DNA of 5,940 nucleotides, from contig DAOTYY010000172.1 in NCBI GenBank assembly GCA_034434695.1, positions 1 through 5,940 on the forward strand, written 5' to 3'. The position numbers and the translations under genes were made by a program. Positions 1 to 5,813 of the stretch are shown piece by piece. The first letter of the stretch is position 1. Each line of letters begins with the position of its first letter. Below the pieces are notes generated by a model. The model was not told where the DNA came from and searched no databases. It saw only the letters and a program-made list of their open reading frames with translations. The DNA is from DYEC01 sp034434695. Its GTDB lineage: Bacteria > Chloroflexota > Anaerolineae > Anaerolineales > Anaerolineaceae.

Positions 1-1
1 G

Positions 2-385
2 CCATCGCAGTATCATCAACTTCTTTGTAAATGTGCTGTGCGGCTTGATTGCTTACTGCCGCCGTCCATCAAAACCGTCTTTGGGCTTGGACGAGTACCT
101 GCCCTTGCCCGCCTAACCCGAATTCACGTTATTTTACCTTTGGCAAGTGTTCGTCATGCTGCATTCCTGCATCATGAAATTCCCGGTATCGTGATCCCTG
201 AGAGTATCATGACGAGGATGGAAAAGGCTAGCGGGAGTGAGGCGCGCGAAGGTATTAAAATTGCGATAGAATTAGTTGAAGAGATGGCGCGCAGTGTACA
301 GGGTATTTACCTGATGCCAGCTTTCAACCGTTTCGATTACGCAGCGGAGATTATTGAAAATATCCGCGTGAACGTGGGTACCTAA
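2..385 (+). CDS. Methylenetetrahydrofolate reductase-type protein, C-terminal part (5' end outside window)
   Basis: This is the carboxyl end of a protein of the methylenetetrahydrofolate reductase family, the FAD enzyme that reduces 5,10-methylene-THF to 5-methyl-THF for methionine synthesis. It may be the C-terminal half of the bifunctional homocysteine S-methyltransferase/MTHFR (YitJ-like) form. The match rests on the stretch coded at 131-187 (ILPLASVRHAAFLHHEIPG), which corresponds to the family's 'GI(L/M)PL.S.R.AEFLHHEVPG' segment, and on the end coded at 302-355 (GIYLMPAFNRFDYAAEII), which corresponds to the final barrel strand and helix. The frame is open from base 2 and stops at TAA 383-385. 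The residues coded before about 120 do not fit the family well: the expected 'FFVTQP.Y' strand is absent in this frame. A frameshift or divergent segment is therefore possible. coaX follows after 17 nt, so co-transcription is likely. The family call for the last ~85 residues is fairly secure; the exact subtype is not. Confidence 0.72.
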   Translation, partial: PSQYHQLLCKCAVRLDCLLPPSIKTVFGLGRVPALARLTRIHVILPLASVRHAAFLHHEIPGIVIPESIMTRMEKASGSEAREGIKIAIELVEEMARSVQGIYLMPAFNRFDYAAEIIENIRVNVGT

Positions 386-402
386 AACATTGGATTAACA
401 AT

Positions 403-1167
403 ATGCTATTAACCATTGATGTGGGTAATACAAATATTACTTTAGGCTTGTATGAAGGATCAAAGCTGGGGGCGCGTTGGCGTCTGGCAACTGAGCATGA
501 GCGTATGCCGGATGAGTACGGGTTGCAAATTCTTGGATTGTTACAGCATGGTGGTTGTGCACCCAATCAACTGGATGGAGTTTGTATGGCATCCGTCGTC
601 CCACCGTTAACTACGCGCATTCTGCAAGCCAGTCAGGTTTATCTCAACCAAACGCCATTAATTGTGGATCATACTGTTAAGACAGGAGTCAAAGTTCTGT
701 ACGATACTCCGAACGCTGTTGGCGCTGATCGAATCGTAGATGCCGTGGCTGTTTTGAACCTGTACGGTGGGCCAGCTTGTGTCGTTGACTTTGGTACTGC
801 CACAACATTTGATGCTATTACTGCTGCGGGAGAATATCTTGGAGGAGCGATTGCTCCAGGAATTGGGATTGCAGCGGATGCACTGGTACAACGCACTGCC
901 AAGCTTCCTCGTGTTGATCTGCAAACTCCACCTTCTGTCATTGGGCGTAATACTATTCATGCTATGCAGTCTGGGTTGTTGTATGGTTACGTTTCGATGG
1001 TGGAAGGCATGGTTAAGCGCTTTCGGAAAGAATTGGGTAAAGAGATGAAAGTAATTGCAACCGGTGGACTGGCTGAGATTGTCGCTCGTGAAACGGAGTG
1101 TATTCAAATCCTTGCCCCCTGGTTAACGTTGGATGGGTTGCGCATTATTTGGGAGATGAATCATTAG
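403..1167 (+). CDS. coaX: Type III pantothenate kinase CoaX
   Basis: This cytosolic enzyme phosphorylates pantothenate to 4'-phosphopantothenate with ATP, the first committed step of coenzyme A synthesis. The 254-residue length is typical for CoaX. The protein is an ASKHA-fold kinase, and the hallmark motifs are visible in order: DVGNTN at residues 6-11 (phosphate-1 loop), GADR at 107-110 (carrying the catalytic Asp109 by analogy with characterised CoaX), DFGTATTFD at 129-137 (phosphate-2 / monovalent-cation site), GGAIAPG at 147-153, ATGGLA at 219-224 and the C-terminal LTLDGLRIIWE. No key residue appears to be missing. Type III enzymes are, from family knowledge, not feedback-inhibited by CoA and need a monovalent cation. 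The start is ATG 403; only a weak GGAT (392-395) precedes it. The stop lies 3 nt before coaBC, which supplies the next two pathway steps, so the pair is very probably co-transcribed and translationally coupled. Confidence 0.97.
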   Translation: MLLTIDVGNTNITLGLYEGSKLGARWRLATEHERMPDEYGLQILGLLQHGGCAPNQLDGVCMASVVPPLTTRILQASQVYLNQTPLIVDHTVKTGVKVLYDTPNAVGADRIVDAVAVLNLYGGPACVVDFGTATTFDAITAAGEYLGGAIAPGIGIAADALVQRTAKLPRVDLQTPPSVIGRNTIHAMQSGLLYGYVSMVEGMVKRFRKELGKEMKVIATGGLAEIVARETECIQILAPWLTLDGLRIIWEMNH

Positions 1168-1170
1168 CTT

Positions 1171-2382
1171 ATGCCTAACCCAGTGAAAGATAAATCAATT
1201 CTATTAGGGGTAACTGGTTCAATTGCGGCTTATAAAGCTGCTGATATTGCTTCTAAACTGCATCAGATGGGCGCTAATGTGACCACTATTCTCACCCAAA
1301 GTGCTTTACAATTTATTTCCCCGCTAACATTTCAATCCGTGACTGGTAGCAAGGCATATACCGATGCTGACTTGTGGGGTGGTGAGGGACATGTTACCCA
1401 TATTAGCTTGGCAAGATCTGCGGATTTTCTCGTTATTGCGCCAGCTTCGGCAAATACAGTTGCAAAGCTTGCGCATGGTATCAGCGACAATTTGTTGACG
1501 GTAACGGCGCTGGCAGCCGAGTGTCCTATGCTCATTGCTCCGGCAATGGATGCGGGGATGTACAATCATCCGGCTACACAGGAAAATGTGGATATCTTGC
1601 GCCGCCGGAACGCAGTGATTATGGGTCCAGAAAGCGGGCATCTTGCTTCAGGTTTGACAGGCGTGGGCAGGATGACGGAACCGGAGAAAATCATTGCTCA
1701 TGTGCGTTACCTGCTAAGTCGTGATGGTCCTCTAAAGGGGAAAAAGATCATGGTTACTGCTGGCGGTACCCGTGAACCGATTGACCCGGTACGTGTGATC
1801 GCGAATCGTTCTTCTGGTCGTCAGGGTTATGCGATTGCTCAGGCGGCATTAGATGCCGGGGCAGATGTCACGTTAATTACTGCACCAACATATCTGGAAA
1901 TGCCGATTGGTTGCCGTGTCATCCTTGTTACTACGGCACGGGAAATGCTCCAGCAGGTGTCATCGCAGACAGCGGGAACAGATGTCTTAATCATGGCTGC
2001 TGCAGTTGCTGATTTTCGTCCTCGTAATCCCGCAGAACAAAAAGTCAAGAAACAATCAGGCCTTCTGGAACTGGATTTGGAACCCACTGAGGATATTCTG
2101 GTTGCTGTGGCGAACCTGAAGGTGAAGACTGGTTTTCCTCGTCGAACAATTGGTTTTGCTGCTGAAAGCGAAAATTTAATCCAGAATGCCCGGTCGAAAT
2201 TGGAAGCTAAACGACTGGATATGATTGTTGCAAATGACATCAGCGCCCCAAACGCCGGATTTGAAGTTGAGACCAACCGGGTGACGCTGTTGTTTACAGA
2301 TGGACGTCTCGAAGAACTACCGTTGCTGACAAAACTGGATGTTGCAGAAAGGATCATTCAACAGGTCATCGAATGGCTCTAA
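1171..2382 (+). CDS. coaBC: Bifunctional phosphopantothenoylcysteine decarboxylase / phosphopantothenate-cysteine ligase CoaBC (Dfp)
   Basis: The protein joins 4'-phosphopantothenate to cysteine (CoaB half, nucleotide-activated) and decarboxylates the product to 4'-phosphopantetheine (CoaC half, FMN). It is 403 residues, full length for the family. The CoaC part (about 1-185) shows the flavin-binding GVTGSIAAYK at 13-22, the catalytic histidine in THISLA (His77), PASANT at 91-96, the substrate clamp PAMDAGMY at 124-131 and the flap around LASGLTGVGRM at 158-168. The CoaB part (about 188-403) shows VTAGGTREPIDPVR at 195-208, ANRSSGRQG at 211-219, AAAVADFRP at 277-285, the KVKK lysines at 291-294, GFAAES at 328-333 and VANDIS at 353-358. 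Two decarboxylase positions differ from the E. coli enzyme: Asp127 where Asn is usual in the clamp, and Ser160 where the flap cysteine is usual. The start is ATG 1171, 3 nt after the coaX stop. The end overlaps the next gene by 10 nt. Confidence 0.97.
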   Translation: MPNPVKDKSILLGVTGSIAAYKAADIASKLHQMGANVTTILTQSALQFISPLTFQSVTGSKAYTDADLWGGEGHVTHISLARSADFLVIAPASANTVAKLAHGISDNLLTVTALAAECPMLIAPAMDAGMYNHPATQENVDILRRRNAVIMGPESGHLASGLTGVGRMTEPEKIIAHVRYLLSRDGPLKGKKIMVTAGGTREPIDPVRVIANRSSGRQGYAIAQAALDAGADVTLITAPTYLEMPIGCRVILVTTAREMLQQVSSQTAGTDVLIMAAAVADFRPRNPAEQKVKKQSGLLELDLEPTEDILVAVANLKVKTGFPRRTIGFAAESENLIQNARSKLEAKRLDMIVANDISAPNAGFEVETNRVTLLFTDGRLEELPLLTKLDVAERIIQQVIEWL

Positions 2383-3599
2383 GAAGGTTTGTTTGTTTTT
2401 TGGCAGTGGTTTTCCCTTTGCTCATTACACGTTGCCAGTTGAACTCGCAAATCACACCAACTGTTGTGATTGTCTCAAACAACCTTGCCATAACAGAAGA
2501 TGATCCGGTTTATGTTCAAAGCCTTCCTCCTACCTGGACACCTCAGCCCACCCAGCCGATCCCGACCTTATTTCCCACTCAAACACCTTGGCCTACGCCG
2601 GTTGGTTCGCATGAAGTGATTGGGTTTTACAATTTTCCAGATGACATTAATCCGCTTACCGGTCTTCCCCCTTCTAATGTTTATGCCTTGGAAAGACGCC
2701 CGGTGATGGTGAAAGTATCGAATTACCCGCCTTCAGTCCGTCCGCAGGCGGGTCTTTCTTTTGCCGATATTGTATTCGAGTATTATATTGGTAATGGGGA
2801 AAATCGCTTTCTGGCAACGTTCTACGGTCAGGATGCAGCCAAAGCCGGCTCGGTTCGTTCCGGGCGGCTGGTGGACAGTCAACTGGTCAGTATGTATCAA
2901 GGAATTCTGGTCTATGGGAGCGCCGATCCGCGTGTGGATGAGGTTATTGAGACTCAGCTTGGGGAACGGGCAATTTCCCATCTGGAAGTTCCCTGTCCGG
3001 TCATCTGTGGAGGTGAAACACATAGCGAACCCTGGGTTTACGCCAACTCATTGGAAGTGACCCGTTATGCGATTCGTCATCATATTGATAATCGGCGTCC
3101 TGTTTTAAGCGGCATGCTTTTTGATAGGCGCTCGCCAAACTCCGAGCAGTTTGCTGTTCGCATCGGTGTTGAGTATAGCAGTTTTGATCGTGGAGAATGG
3201 CGCTACAATCCTGCTACCGGTTTGTACGAACGCTGGATTGAGGAAAAACTAGATAAACGTAACATGGTGCCGCTGACTGACCAGTTGACAGGAGCGCAGC
3301 TTGCTTTTGCAAATGTTATTATTCTGTTTGCCGAGTATACGGAATATAATCCCACATTACATGATATTGCTATTTGGGATGTGCTCAATGGACAGCGGGC
3401 AGTGTTTTTCCGCGATGGGTTGATGGTTTCGGGATCGTGGCGCGCGGCAGATCACGAAAAGCCTATCCAGTTTTTCAATCAATATGGTTTACCTTATCTC
3501 TTGAAGCCGGGGAACACATGGATCGTGATTGTCGGCTTGCATTCTGATTTTCCCCAAACTGCGCCTGGTGTTTGGGATCTCTATTTCAACTTACCGTAG
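2373..3599 (+). CDS. DUF3048-family (YerB-like) exported protein with Pro/Thr-rich stalk
   Basis: This is a predicted envelope protein of 408 residues with unknown biochemical role. A basic N-terminus (MALRR) and a hydrophobic stretch at about residues 6-18 make an export signal or membrane anchor. Cys21 follows, but the preceding LITR is a poor lipobox. Residues 52-77 form a Pro/Thr/Trp-rich spacer (PPTWTPQPTQP...), typical of surface stalks. The DUF3048 N-terminal domain spans about 92-240, with NPLTGLP at 93-99, RRPVMVKVSNYPPSVRPQAG at 108-127, LSFADIVFEY at 128-137 and the GSVRSGR element at 159-165. The C-terminal DUF3048 domain spans about 275-400 (NVIILFAEYTEY at 314-325, AVFFRDG and SGSWR at 343-357). 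The Bacillus relative YerB is also a lipoprotein without an assigned reaction. The start ATG 2373 lies inside the end of coaBC, implying translational coupling; the phosphoesterase follows after 8 nt. The family call is confident; the function is unknown. Confidence 0.88.
   Translation: MALRRFVCFLAVVFPLLITRCQLNSQITPTVVIVSNNLAITEDDPVYVQSLPPTWTPQPTQPIPTLFPTQTPWPTPVGSHEVIGFYNFPDDINPLTGLPPSNVYALERRPVMVKVSNYPPSVRPQAGLSFADIVFEYYIGNGENRFLATFYGQDAAKAGSVRSGRLVDSQLVSMYQGILVYGSADPRVDEVIETQLGERAISHLEVPCPVICGGETHSEPWVYANSLEVTRYAIRHHIDNRRPVLSGMLFDRRSPNSEQFAVRIGVEYSSFDRGEWRYNPATGLYERWIEEKLDKRNMVPLTDQLTGAQLAFANVIILFAEYTEYNPTLHDIAIWDVLNGQRAVFFRDGLMVSGSWRAADHEKPIQFFNQYGLPYLLKPGNTWIVIVGLHSDFPQTAPGVWDLYFNLP
2725..2761 (+). 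terminator. Terminator-like hairpin inside the DUF3048 gene
   Basis: An 8-bp perfect inverted repeat, ACCCGCCT (2725-2732) and AGGCGGGT (2746-2753), encloses a 13-nt loop and is followed directly by CTTTCTTTT (2754-2762). This has the shape of a GC-rich intrinsic terminator with an interrupted U-tract. It sits in codons for the conserved SNYPPSVRPQAGLSF segment, so coding constraint alone may explain it. Activity is unproven. Confidence 0.25.
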
Positions 3600-3602
3600 G
3601 GG
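3598..3602 (+). promoter_or_regulatory. Shine-Dalgarno AGGGG that decides the phosphoesterase start
   Basis: AGGGG lies 5 nt before GTG 3608 and overlaps the TAG stop of the DUF3048 gene. It supports GTG 3608 over the in-frame TTG at 3572, which lies inside the preceding gene and would add 12 residues ahead of the conserved first beta strand. Confidence 0.6.
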
Positions 3603-3607
3603 TTAAG

Positions 3608-4339
3608 GTGCGCATTCTGGTTATTTCTGATATTCATGCCAACCTGACTGCGCTGGAAGTGGTACTGAAATCAGCGGGCAGTGTGGATGCCACATGGTGT
3701 TTGGGGGATTTGGTTGGTTATGGGCCTGATCCGAATGAATGCATTGAACTGGTGAGGTCATTGCCGGGTCTTGTTTGTCTATTAGGGAACCATGACGCAG
3801 CCGCCGTGGGACAAATCAGCCTTAACACTTTCAATCACGATGCGCGCATTTCTATTTATTGGTTACGCAGTGTGCTTACTCCACAAAACATGAGCTTCCT
3901 GTCTGGTTTGCCAGAAAAACACGTTATCAATAATCAGGTAACCCTGACACACGGCAGTCCGAGAAATCCAGTCTGGGAGTATCTGCTTGATACCCATACG
4001 GCTGCCTTCAACTTTGATTTTTTCGACACTCAACTTTGCTTTGTTGGTCACTCACATATTCCGCTGGCTTATCTGACACTGAATGGTACCGGAAATGTGG
4101 AGTGTCAGTTGTTTGACAATGGTGATCAATTGAAACTGACCATGCGTGCTATCCTAAATCCAGGATCGGTTGGTCAACCGCGCGATCACGATCCCAGGGC
4201 ATCTTATGCCATTTTTGATCCAGAGGAAATGACTTGGGAGCTGCACCGTGTCGAATACGATGTTCTCAGTGTTCAGCAGCGAATTAACGCACTAGGTCTT
4301 CCCCGCCGTCACGCTATACGGCTCGCGCAAGGTTGGTGA
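3608..4339 (+). CDS. Calcineurin-like metallophosphoesterase (YfcE/MJ0936-type)
   Basis: This is a 243-residue cytosolic dimetal phosphoesterase; it carries no signal peptide. Every metal-binding motif is present, numbered from the GTG start: D8-I-H10 in VISDIH, G33-D34 in LGDLVGYGP, GNHD at 60-63 (Asn61, His62), H115 in THGSP, and the GHSH pair at 147-150 (His148, His150). The NPGSVGQPRD element at 184-193 is typical of the small YfcE/MJ0936 branch, whose members hydrolyse model phosphodiesters. The natural substrate cannot be read from sequence; a symmetric Ap4A hydrolase-like role is one alternative annotation. GTG 3608 is chosen because the protein then starts right at the first strand (RILVISDIH) and has an AGGGG 5 nt upstream. 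It follows the DUF3048 gene by 8 nt, so it is probably the last gene of the coaX-coaBC cluster. The family is certain; the substrate is unknown. Confidence 0.92.
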   Translation: MRILVISDIHANLTALEVVLKSAGSVDATWCLGDLVGYGPDPNECIELVRSLPGLVCLLGNHDAAAVGQISLNTFNHDARISIYWLRSVLTPQNMSFLSGLPEKHVINNQVTLTHGSPRNPVWEYLLDTHTAAFNFDFFDTQLCFVGHSHIPLAYLTLNGTGNVECQLFDNGDQLKLTMRAILNPGSVGQPRDHDPRASYAIFDPEEMTWELHRVEYDVLSVQQRINALGLPRRHAIRLAQGW

Positions 4340-4390
4340 GCAAGGGAACTTTTGGGTCATATAAGCGTTTCATGTTTAAGACATCAGTTA

Positions 4391-4399
4391 AGGAGGAGG
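4391..4399 (+). promoter_or_regulatory. Strong Shine-Dalgarno of the DUF4349 gene
   Basis: AGGAGGAGG lies 6 nt before ATG 4406 and is by far the best ribosome binding site in the window. It fixes the start at 4406. An in-frame TTG at 4352 would put 18 polar and basic residues in front of a textbook lipoprotein signal peptide. No convincing promoter could be seen in the 66-nt gap 4340-4405. Confidence 0.8.
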
Positions 4400-4405
4400 A
4401 GTATC

Positions 4406-5377
4406 ATGAGGAAGATGGTATTCATTGCTACAAGCTTGATTTTGGTGGTTGTTTTGTCTGCGTGTGCACCCGCTGCTACGCCGACACCAATGGTTCTGGT
4501 TGAAAAAGCGGTGATGGCAACTGCCATGCCTGCCCAGCCCGCTGCTGTCCCTGCTGAGGGGATGTCTCTTGCTGCCGAGTCTGAATTTTCATCTGACATG
4601 CAGCTTGATATGCAGCGAGTTTCATCCGAGAGGCGCATTGTTATTAAGAATGCTGACCTAACAATTGTTGTAGCAGAACCTGCCCAAGCAATGGAGACGA
4701 TTAGCAAGATGGCAGAGGATATGGGGGGATTTGTTGTCAGTTCTCAGTTGTACAAGATCCGTACAGAAGAAGGAATTGAAGTGCCGGAAGCATCCATTAC
4801 GATTCGTGTTCCTGCTCAACGGTTGGGTGAAGCCATGAGCCAAATCAAAGGACTTGTGGAAGATCTCAAGATGGATATTCTTTCTGAAAATGTTACCGGG
4901 CAAGATGTAACGAAAGAATATACAGACCTAAAATCACAGCTCACCAATCTAGAGCATGCCCAAAAACGTTTGATCAGCATAATGGAAGAAGCGACAAAAA
5001 CCGAAGATGTGCTGGCAGTTTACCGGGAATTGAAAGCCGTTGAGGAGCAAATCGAGGTTATCAAAGGGCAGATGAAGTATTACGAGGAAGTGTCAGCGCT
5101 GTCTGCAATTCAGGTGAGCATTCGCTCAAAAGAAGCAGTCAAACCACTCACGATTGGCGGCTGGCAGCCAGTTAGGGTGGCACGGGACGCTCTTCAAGCG
5201 TTAATCAATGCTCTAAAAGCGATTGCCAACATTGTTATCTGGGCAGTTATCTTTTGTCTGCCGCTCACCATTTTGCTTGGCATGCCTGGTTACTTTGTTG
5301 TTCGCAGCTTTATTCGCTGGCTACACAAACGTAAGGCAATGAGTAAAGCCACGCCAGAAAGTGAGGATAAGAAGTAA
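4406..5377 (+). CDS. DUF4349-family lipoprotein with C-terminal transmembrane segment
   Basis: This is a predicted membrane-anchored envelope protein of 323 residues with no known reaction. The N-terminus has a basic start (MRK), a hydrophobic core and a canonical lipobox LSAC at residues 17-20, so Cys20 should be lipidated. A low-complexity Ala/Pro/Thr/Met spacer (about 21-60) follows. The DUF4349 domain spans about 76-300: RRIVIKNADLTIVV (76-89), repeated ETISKMAEDMGGFVVSSQ (97-114), ITIRVPAQRL (131-140), then SENVTGQDVTKEYTDLKSQL (160-179). A charged helical stretch rich in Glu, Lys and Leu (about 171-228) is likely a coiled coil. A hydrophobic membrane segment (about 272-302) ends in a basic tail (WLHKRKAMSK), expected in the cytosol. 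Family members are usually annotated as putative lipoproteins. The gap of 66 nt and the very strong ribosome binding site suggest expression partly independent of the upstream cluster; the transcript ends at the terminator 20 nt downstream. Confidence 0.9.
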   Translation: MRKMVFIATSLILVVVLSACAPAATPTPMVLVEKAVMATAMPAQPAAVPAEGMSLAAESEFSSDMQLDMQRVSSERRIVIKNADLTIVVAEPAQAMETISKMAEDMGGFVVSSQLYKIRTEEGIEVPEASITIRVPAQRLGEAMSQIKGLVEDLKMDILSENVTGQDVTKEYTDLKSQLTNLEHAQKRLISIMEEATKTEDVLAVYRELKAVEEQIEVIKGQMKYYEEVSALSAIQVSIRSKEAVKPLTIGGWQPVRVARDALQALINALKAIANIVIWAVIFCLPLTILLGMPGYFVVRSFIRWLHKRKAMSKATPESEDKK

Positions 5378-5396
5378 AGACCTGCAGTTCCCAAAA

Positions 5397-5442
5397 GACC
5401 TCCCTGTGATTATTTACACACACAGGGAGGTCCTCTTTTTTT
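5397..5442 (+). terminator. Intrinsic terminator after the DUF4349 gene
   Basis: A perfect 12-bp stem, GACCTCCCTGTG (5397-5408) and CACAGGGAGGTC (5421-5432), has a 12-nt AT-rich loop and is followed by CTCTTTTTTT (5433-5442) on the + strand. On the - strand the stem is followed by CTTTTGGG, a short T-run, so it may also act weakly for the converging receiver gene. It lies 20 nt after the DUF4349 stop and 12 nt from the receiver stop. Confidence 0.93.
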
Positions 5443-5453
5443 GCCGCGATTGT

Positions 5454-5813
5454 TTAACTACCGAATGTTTCAGCAACAGCCGCCTCTAACGTGAGTCCAG
5501 TAAAAGGCTTGCTGATAATTGCTGCGGCGCCTAACTGCCTGAGTAAGTCTTCATCTGTCGCACTTCCCGCCGCAGTAATGATGATCACCGGAATGGATGA
5601 AAGTCTTGCATCTGCTTTGAGAGTTCTCAAGAAATCATACCCTGACATGTCGGGCATCATTAAGTCACAAGTCACCAGTTCAATCTGCTCATTTTTCAGC
5701 AATTCCAACCCTTCCTGACATGTATCGGCTACAAGGATTTCGTAGCCGGCATGTTTCAAAAAAGCGGCGATCAGGTGTTGGATAATTTCCTCATCATCAA
5801 TTACTAACTCACC
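5454..5813 (-). CDS. CheY-like response regulator receiver domain, start codon undefined
   Basis: The open frame encodes a complete receiver domain of up to 119 residues, read from 5813 down to the TAA at 5454-5456, with no output domain after it. Visible landmarks, numbered from the first codon after the upstream stop, are the acidic pair Asp6-Asp7 in ELVIDDEE, the phospho-acceptor Asp50 in TCDLMMPDMSGYDFL, Thr80 in VIIIT and Lys102 in SKPF. All phosphorylation-site residues are therefore intact. It would accept phosphate from a histidine kinase and act through partner proteins, or form the last domain of a longer protein. No ATG or GTG occurs in frame between the TAA at 5814-5816 and the core; the first TTG (5757-5759) would delete strand 1 and the acidic pair. 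Either the TAA is a mutation or sequence error inside a fusion, or a base is missing near GTG 5810-5812, or a rare start such as ATT (5799-5801) is used. Receiver identity is certain; gene structure is not. Confidence 0.85.
   Translation of the reverse strand, partial: GELVIDDEEIIQHLIAAFLKHAGYEILVADTCQEGLELLKNEQIELVTCDLMMPDMSGYDFLRTLKADARLSSIPVIIITAAGSATDEDLLRQLGAAAIISKPFTGLTLEAAVAETFGS

Noticed and set aside
658..1107. Open frame of about 149 codons on the - strand inside coaX
   Set aside because: It lies opposite conserved coaX motifs, has no ribosome binding site noted and reads as low-information sequence; a shadow frame.
1839..2357. Long open frame (about 172 codons) on the - strand inside coaBC
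   Set aside because: It is antisense to the well-conserved CoaB domain, is Ser/Arg-rich as expected for a shadow frame, and matches no family I recognise.
3572..3607. Upstream TTG start of the phosphoesterase overlapping the DUF3048 gene
   Set aside because: The extra 12 residues are not part of the fold; GTG 3608 has AGGGG 5 nt upstream and starts right at the conserved first strand.
4337..4365. Possible promoter before the DUF4349 gene (TATAAG at 4360-4365)
   Set aside because: No acceptable -35 element is found at 16-18 nt spacing, so this cannot be supported from sequence.
4352..4405. N-terminal extension of the DUF4349 protein from an in-frame TTG
   Set aside because: It would place 18 residues before a clear lipoprotein signal peptide, and AGGAGGAGG sits 6 nt before ATG 4406.
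5397..5432. The perfect inverted repeat as a mobile-element end or protein-binding operator
   Set aside because: Its position between converging genes and the T-run that follows fit an intrinsic terminator; no transposase or second copy is seen in the window.
5491..5718. Open frame on the + strand opposite the receiver gene
   Set aside because: The - strand encodes an intact receiver with all phospho-site residues; the + frame shows no domain.
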